NCBI GenBank assembly: GCA_020343635.1
Contig: CP070804.1
Coordinates: 298,200-307,756, forward strand
Direction: 5' to 3'
DNA length: 9,557 nucleotides
Origin: Candidatus Aenigmatarchaeota archaeon
GTDB taxonomy: Archaea; Aenigmatarchaeota; Aenigmatarchaeia; QMZP01; JAFGSV01
This document shows, piece after piece, positions 5,973 to 9,557 of the stretch. The number at the start of each line of letters is the position of its first letter. The stretch's first letter is position 1. A model generated the notes under the pieces. That model did not search any database and had not been told where the DNA came from. It saw only the letters and a program-made list of their open reading frames with translations. The position numbers and the translations under genes were made by a program.

Positions 5973-8492
5973 ATGCTTCCGAAAAAAATTATTCCGGTGA
6001 TTATTTTTGCAGCATGGACTCTGTTATACCTTCCATGGACAGATGCACTGTCTGTGAATCTTACGACACCTGATAACGGTTACGTATCAACATCCCTTAA
6101 TCTCACGTTCGGCTGCAACGCCACTGATGAGAATCTCACGAACATTACCCTGTTCGTATGGGACGAGGATGACGGCGTTTACTACTCGAACACGAGCCTG
6201 ATATCAGGAACGCTCAATGAGACAAACTGGACTGTCAATGACACGGAGCCCGGGAATTACAAGTGGAACTGCCTTGCGTATGACAACGAATCCAATTCTG
6301 CATGGAACGGGATTAACAGGACATTGCACGTCAACCTTTTCGAGCTTTTCCAGACCAGCGTCGAGAACGATGACACAGATTCCGTGGCAGTTGCAGACCT
6401 TGACAACGACGGTGATCTTGATTATATAGCCGGAAATTACAATCAGCCCAACAGGATTTACATAAACGACGGCACAGGAAACTTCTCACTTTATGAAAGC
6501 ACAGCCGAAAGTCAGGAAACTTATTTCATTGCAATCGCAGATCTCGACAACGACGGCGACATGGATTACATTGCAGGAAATTACCAGCAGCCAAACAACA
6601 TATATCTCAACAATGGAACAGGTAACTTCGTGCTCCACGATAACAACACCGGAACGGGAAGTGAGGAGACACGGTCCATAATTATAGCAGATCTCGACAA
6701 CGACGGCGACTTGGATTACGCAGTTGCCAATATGGGAGGAAGCGGCGATCCCGAGATACAGATATACAAAAATGACGGTCTTGCGAACTTCACCAATTTC
6801 CAGAACATCACGGATAATCCTAACTTCTACACCGTTGCTGCCGGTGACTTCGACGATGATGGTGACATAGATATGGTTCTCGGGGGTATACCAACGCAGC
6901 TGACGTCCATCTACTTGAACAATGGCTCAGGGTTTTTCAGCTACGACAGCAATCTTGGAAGCAGTCTTTACAGCAAGGATATGTCCGTAATGGACCTCAA
7001 TAACGACGGCAATCTTGACATTTTGGAGGCTACTGACAGAAACTATCAGAACAACAGCGTGTTCCTGAATGACGGCACCGGGGGATTCGGGAGCGCAGAC
7101 TCTAGTTTTGGTCAGACAAACGTGACGTTCTCGGCTGCATTAGGCGATTTTGATAACGACGGCTTTGTCGACATAATTGCAGGCAACGACGGCCAGACCA
7201 ACCACATGTACAGAAACGACGGCTCTGCGAACTTCTTTGACTACAGCCTTTATGAGACCATTTCTATAGGTACGGGAACAAGATCTGTGGCCTCAGGTGA
7301 CATTGACAACGACGGCGACCTTGATTACATAGAAGGCAATTACGGAAATAACAGGATATATCTGAACAGGAAAAACGACAACAATTACATCAATGTTTAC
7401 ATCTTTTCATCAACTTCCAGCGTCAGCAGGGATGCTGTCGGTACAAAAGTAGAAGTTGCGGACACGAACGGCACCCTTAGAGGTTTCAGAGAGGTGACAG
7501 CTTCGGACAGTTCAAAAAACGGTCCCCCGCAGCTTCACTTCGGACTGACATCTGGGGTCACCTACACCATAAACGCCACGTTCATAACCGGAGATGCTGT
7601 CAGCTGCACAGTTCAGGCACCCAAAGAGTTCACATTCTATGAAAATGCATCTGCCACCAACGGTGTATCCTGCTTCCTCTTTGATCCCCAACCTCAGATC
7701 ACGACAATGACACCGGAAAACGGAAATGTGACAAGATCCATAGACGTCAATTTCACATGTGCTGCGACCGACAACGAGAACTTGGTGAGCATGACACTTT
7801 ACGTATGGGACAGCAACAACGAGATATACAACCAGTCCACCACATCGGTTAGCGGAACGAGCAACCAGAGCTCATGGGTGGTAGAAACCATGACCCCGGG
7901 AACATACTTTTGGAATTGCAGGATTTGTGATAATGCCCCCCAGTGCGTGTTTCAGAGCACCAACTACACATTGGGCGTACTCGTTACCAGTAGAATCACT
8001 ATAAAACTCGTCATAAACAACACTGACGGTTATTTATATATACCAGGTCGTGGTGAAGTTAGTGCCAGCATTGTGGATTATTACCACGCAAACCCCCCGA
8101 ACTACTACCTTGCGTCTTATTTCAATAACGCAGTGAAGGCACTTGTATTCAGCAACCGCATACCGAGAATGATAGCAGCGGATACAGAAGGAGCAGGCCA
8201 TTACATTTCCCTCCAGCAGGATATTGAAAATTCCGTGATTTTCCTTGCTTTCACCTTGGGCGACTGGACCGTCGTTCAAAGGAGGATAGAGATGATAGAA
8301 AAGGGAAGGTTCATGGACAATCCGGTACCTAGCTTCTCCTATGGCCTGGGCAAGAAGTATTCAACAGATCTTTCCCTATATTACGACAACATAGATCTCC
8401 AGGGAAGGCTGAGATTTGGCCGGGGCTCACACAACATAATAATTGAGAACAACGGAACTCTGGCAGGAAAGCCTATGATAAGGATTGAATAG
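5973..8492 (+). CDS. Secreted FG-GAP/VCBS seven-bladed propeller surface protein with Ig-like and ASPIC/UnbV-like domains
   Basis: An 839-residue exported protein, probably for adhesion or ligand binding at the cell surface. A signal peptide occupies about 1-26 (Lys4-Lys5, hydrophobic core, TDA cleavage region). Domains: Ig-like (27-121) with Cys48/Cys100; seven FG-GAP repeats with Ca-binding D-x-D/N-x-D-G-x-x-D loops at 142, 190, 240, 292, 341, 392 and 443, enough for a complete integrin-alpha-like propeller; an ASPIC/UnbV-like module (469-552) with SRDAVGTKVEV and LHFGL; a second Ig-like domain (575-670) with Cys596/Cys649; and an unassigned C-terminal domain (671-839). Hand count gives 29 N-glycosylation sequons, 11 in the first 115 residues. 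No C-terminal membrane helix or sorting tail is seen, so its anchor is unclear. A propeller followed by ASPIC/UnbV is known from CRTAC1-type proteins. Confidence 0.92.
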   Translation: MLPKKIIPVIIFAAWTLLYLPWTDALSVNLTTPDNGYVSTSLNLTFGCNATDENLTNITLFVWDEDDGVYYSNTSLISGTLNETNWTVNDTEPGNYKWNCLAYDNESNSAWNGINRTLHVNLFELFQTSVENDDTDSVAVADLDNDGDLDYIAGNYNQPNRIYINDGTGNFSLYESTAESQETYFIAIADLDNDGDMDYIAGNYQQPNNIYLNNGTGNFVLHDNNTGTGSEETRSIIIADLDNDGDLDYAVANMGGSGDPEIQIYKNDGLANFTNFQNITDNPNFYTVAAGDFDDDGDIDMVLGGIPTQLTSIYLNNGSGFFSYDSNLGSSLYSKDMSVMDLNNDGNLDILEATDRNYQNNSVFLNDGTGGFGSADSSFGQTNVTFSAALGDFDNDGFVDIIAGNDGQTNHMYRNDGSANFFDYSLYETISIGTGTRSVASGDIDNDGDLDYIEGNYGNNRIYLNRKNDNNYINVYIFSSTSSVSRDAVGTKVEVADTNGTLRGFREVTASDSSKNGPPQLHFGLTSGVTYTINATFITGDAVSCTVQAPKEFTFYENASATNGVSCFLFDPQPQITTMTPENGNVTRSIDVNFTCAATDNENLVSMTLYVWDSNNEIYNQSTTSVSGTSNQSSWVVETMTPGTYFWNCRICDNAPQCVFQSTNYTLGVLVTSRITIKLVINNTDGYLYIPGRGEVSASIVDYYHANPPNYYLASYFNNAVKALVFSNRIPRMIAADTEGAGHYISLQQDIENSVIFLAFTLGDWTVVQRRIEMIEKGRFMDNPVPSFSYGLGKKYSTDLSLYYDNIDLQGRLRFGRGSHNIIIENNGTLAGKPMIRIE
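6051..6335 (+). repeat. Ig-like domain, copy 1 (residues 27-121)
   Basis: Encodes a beta-sandwich-type domain alignable with copy 2 at 7695-7982. Shared features are LTFxC near the start, TLFVWD, an SGTxNxxxW segment, then PGxYxWNC. The Cys pair (48, 100) is conserved in both copies. The domain is dense in N-glycosylation sequons. Confidence 0.75.
6396..7325 (+). repeat. Seven FG-GAP calcium-loop repeats of the beta-propeller
   Basis: Seven copies of D-x-D/N-x-D-G-x-x-D spaced 48, 50, 52, 49, 51 and 51 residues apart, the unit length of one propeller blade. Repeats 2 and 3 share 24 identical nucleotides (6537-6560 and 6687-6710) exactly 150 nt apart, then a nearly identical stretch; other copies differ at synonymous sites. 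Repeat 5 has Asn for the second Asp (DLNNDGNLD) and repeat 6 ends GFVD. Confidence 0.9.
7695..7982 (+). repeat. Ig-like domain, copy 2 (residues 575-670)
   Basis: Second copy of the Ig-like domain at 6051-6335, placed after the ASPIC/UnbV-like module. Seen: VNFTCAATDNE, MTLYVWDS, SVSGTSNQSSW, TPGTYFWNC. It has two extra cysteines (Cys652, Cys658) beyond the pair Cys596/Cys649. Confidence 0.75.
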
Positions 8493-8497
8493 TGTGA

Positions 8498-8512
8498 AAA
8501 AGGCCGACTTTT
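8498..8512 (+). terminator. Weak hairpin-plus-T element after surface protein gene
   Basis: AAAAG-GCCGA-CTTTT: a 5-bp perfect inverted repeat with a 5-nt loop, just past stop codon 8490-8492. It is short and A/T-rich, so it may be chance; archaeal termination relies mainly on T-runs and only four Ts are present. Confidence 0.25.
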
Positions 8513-8517
8513 AGTAA

Positions 8518-8529
8518 ATATTTAAATAT
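8518..8529 (+). promoter_or_regulatory. TATA-like box for anchored surface protein operon
   Basis: ATATTTAAATAT centred 27 nt before ATG 8551. The spacing supports ATG 8551 rather than ATG 8530, which overlaps this box. Confidence 0.6.
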
Positions 8530-8550
8530 ATGACTCTCATATATAATAAT

Positions 8551-8790
8551 ATGGCGCAAACGAGCAAAAGTGTGATATTGGTTTTGCTTGTTATAACACT
8601 CATAATATCATTCATCGGCACCTTAGCAGCTATATCTTCTTTTACCTATAGAGACATTCCGGTTGTTGAGAAAGATTTGTCTCAGACCAGCGGAAAGGTA
8701 AGCGTTTACGTGCTTCCACCACCACCACCACCTGCGGAAACTACAGGAAAGGTATCAGTTTATGTTTTGCCATCTGAAGAAGGAGGTTAA
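8551..8790 (+). CDS. Small N-anchored exported protein with duplicated GKVSVYVLP motif
   Basis: A 79-residue protein of unrecognised family. It has one hydrophobic N-terminal segment (about 7-30), either an uncleaved anchor or a signal sequence. A short polar linker follows, then the nine-residue motif GKVSVYVLP twice (48-56 and 66-74) on either side of six prolines (56-61) and PAETT. Each GKVSVYVLP is likely a beta strand, so the tail may be a strand-hinge-strand that docks onto another protein; this is inference. The 7 nt differences between the two motif copies are all synonymous. ATG 8551 is chosen because the TATA-like box is 27 nt upstream; ATG 8530 would overlap it. First gene of an operon with the next, 3 nt apart; the anchors of the two proteins align. 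Confidence 0.75.
   Translation: MAQTSKSVILVLLVITLIISFIGTLAAISSFTYRDIPVVEKDLSQTSGKVSVYVLPPPPPPAETTGKVSVYVLPSEEGG
8692..8772 (+). repeat. Direct repeat encoding GKVSVYVLP, two copies flanking a proline run
   Basis: Units 8692-8718 and 8746-8772 are 27 nt each, with identical peptide and seven nucleotide differences, separated by (CCA/CCT) proline codons and a short linker. Confidence 0.85.
8781..8787 (+). promoter_or_regulatory. Shine-Dalgarno site inside the upstream gene's last codons
   Basis: AGGAGGT, 6 nt before ATG 8794. It also encodes the final Gly-Gly of the upstream protein, so the site is dual-use and supports operon coupling. Confidence 0.8.
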
Positions 8791-8793
8791 AAA

Positions 8794-9429
8794 ATGGAGA
8801 TTTCGAACAACGTGCTCGCAGTGTTGGTTTTGCTTGCCATGGTATTCAGCTTAGTTGGAACAACCACCATGTTGTCATTGGCTCCCGGCGCACCTTTTAC
8901 CGGACTTGCTGCAAGCCCTTATGAGATAGGAACAGCACAGGTAACCGTTGAATCTGAAATTGCAATAGAACTTGTGAGAGATACTATAAACTTCGGAACC
9001 ATAGACAACACACCAGGTAGTCAGAATCTTACAGATGATTTAGATCCGCCACCATTCGTTCTGAGAAACAACGGCAGTGAACGCATCAACGTCTCGATCG
9101 CTGAGTCCACGGGCAATCAATTGTGGGACGAAGACGACACTGCTGAAGATAACTTCCGGTTCAACGCAACAAGAAATGGAACCACGACAGGATATGACTG
9201 GGCAGCGACCTGGGCGTCTTTCAGGGTGGAGAACATGGCCGAAAATGCATCAGCTGCTGACATAAACCTGACTTACAATGGCGGTGTAGCAAATCTTGTC
9301 GCCAATCTGTCCACATCTTCGGGTGGAGCCGCGAGAGACATCAATGTGCACCTGAATATTACGGTTCCAAACGGTGAAGAAGCTGGAGCCAAGACAGGAA
9401 CCATCTTTTTCAAAGCCGGGGCGGCATAA
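8794..9429 (+). CDS. N-anchored surface protein with sequon-rich beta ectodomain
   Basis: A 211-residue exported protein of unrecognised family. It has one hydrophobic segment (about 6-30), then TGLAASPYEIGTAQVTVESE (36-55) and the INFGTID motif (65-71), then a strand pattern ending in TGTIFFKAGAA (201-211). The layout 'I-x-F-G-T-I ... PFVLRNNGSERINVSI ... VPNGEEAGAKTGTIFF' resembles Ig-like surface proteins of the camelysin or spore-coat-like type, where strands begin with FGT and end with G-T-I-x-F; this is a resemblance, not an assignment. Nine N-glycosylation sequons by hand count. No C-terminal membrane helix. Second gene of the operon, with a strong Shine-Dalgarno site; a nine-T run follows the stop. 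Pilin-like or S-layer-associated roles are possible but undecided. Confidence 0.8.
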   Translation: MEISNNVLAVLVLLAMVFSLVGTTTMLSLAPGAPFTGLAASPYEIGTAQVTVESEIAIELVRDTINFGTIDNTPGSQNLTDDLDPPPFVLRNNGSERINVSIAESTGNQLWDEDDTAEDNFRFNATRNGTTTGYDWAATWASFRVENMAENASAADINLTYNGGVANLVANLSTSSGGAARDINVHLNITVPNGEEAGAKTGTIFFKAGAA

Positions 9430-9430
9430 G

Positions 9431-9439
9431 TTTTTTTTT
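9431..9439 (+). terminator. T-run terminator after surface operon
   Basis: Nine consecutive Ts 2 nt after stop codon 9427-9429; an archaeal T-tract terminator. A second five-T run follows at 9455-9459, but it overlaps the next promoter. Confidence 0.6.
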
Positions 9440-9454
9440 GGCTTCCGCCCAACC

Positions 9455-9462
9455 TTTTTATA
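9455..9462 (+). promoter_or_regulatory. TATA-like box for the last partial gene
   Basis: TTTTTATA centred 26 nt before ATG 9485, implying a leaderless start there. A second A/T-rich stretch (9463-9473) lies closer to the start and is a less likely box for a leaderless transcript. Confidence 0.45.
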
Positions 9463-9484
9463 ATTTTTAAAATAAAGAATTAAT

Positions 9485-9557
9485 ATGATTCAGTCACGAA
9501 TGCCGATAGCCCCCCTTCTTTGTCTCATTTTTTTTGTTATCTCGAGTACGAATGTTA
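9485..9557 (+). CDS. Exported protein, N-terminus only (signal peptide)
   Basis: The frame from ATG 9485 stays open for 24 codons to the window edge. It reads MIQSRMPIAPLLCLIFFVIS then STNV: a basic residue (Arg5), a hydrophobic core of about 13 residues and small residues after it, as in a signal peptide. No lipobox is visible. ATG 9500 (Met6) is an alternative start, but the TATA-like box fits 9485. It lies downstream of the surface operon and is probably another cell-surface component. Nothing about function can be said from this fragment. Confidence 0.55.
   Translation, partial: MIQSRMPIAPLLCLIFFVISSTNV

Noticed and set aside
6396..7325. Regularly spaced repeats that might suggest a CRISPR or satellite array
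   Set aside because: They are in frame, 144-156 nt apart, and encode calcium loops of FG-GAP blades; spacing and divergence fit a protein repeat.
8530..8550. Alternative start of the 79-residue protein at ATG 8530
   Set aside because: It abuts the TATA-like box, upstream of the expected transcription start; ATG 8551 is at the right distance.

Overview
The window is archaeal. It carries a PCNA sliding clamp, a single-protein Dph2 of the archaeal diphthamide pathway, a DUF357 protein and a class II HMG-CoA reductase. TATA-like elements lie about 25-30 nt before most first-in-operon start codons, which implies leaderless transcription, while genes inside operons have Shine-Dalgarno sites. The small proteins (4-TM protein, DUF3467-like protein, short N-anchored surface proteins, FG-GAP surface protein) resemble what uncultured DPANN-type genomes often carry. 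That placement is inference; the sequence only shows an archaeon with mid-range GC, AGG/AGA arginine codons and frequent ATA isoleucine codons.

Left part (1-3008), housekeeping: a partial class II HMG-CoA reductase (minus; isoprenoid lipid synthesis) is divergent from dph2 (plus). Dph2 ends tail-to-tail, overlapping by 4 nt, with a two-gene minus operon: a 3-TM membrane protein, then a basic DUF3467-like protein overlapping it by 17 nt. Divergent from that operon is a short DUF357-like helical protein.

Middle part (3010-5880): a lipoprotein that looks like a clan GH-A glycoside hydrolase (minus), a 4-TM protein, then an operon of a single OB-fold protein and PCNA (DNA replication and repair). 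A small single-TM protein with a Cys pair follows on the minus strand.

Right part (5973-9557), cell surface: a large secreted protein with an Ig-like domain, a seven-bladed FG-GAP propeller, an ASPIC/UnbV-like module, a second Ig-like domain and an unassigned C-terminal domain. Next comes a two-gene operon of N-terminally anchored exported proteins, one with a duplicated nine-residue motif around six prolines, the other a sequon-rich beta-type ectodomain. The two share an alignable anchor segment. The window ends in the signal peptide of another exported protein. This block is the best candidate for an undescribed surface or adhesion locus. No tRNA, rRNA, CRISPR, insertion sequence or attachment site was found, and no intergenic gap exceeds about 105 nt.
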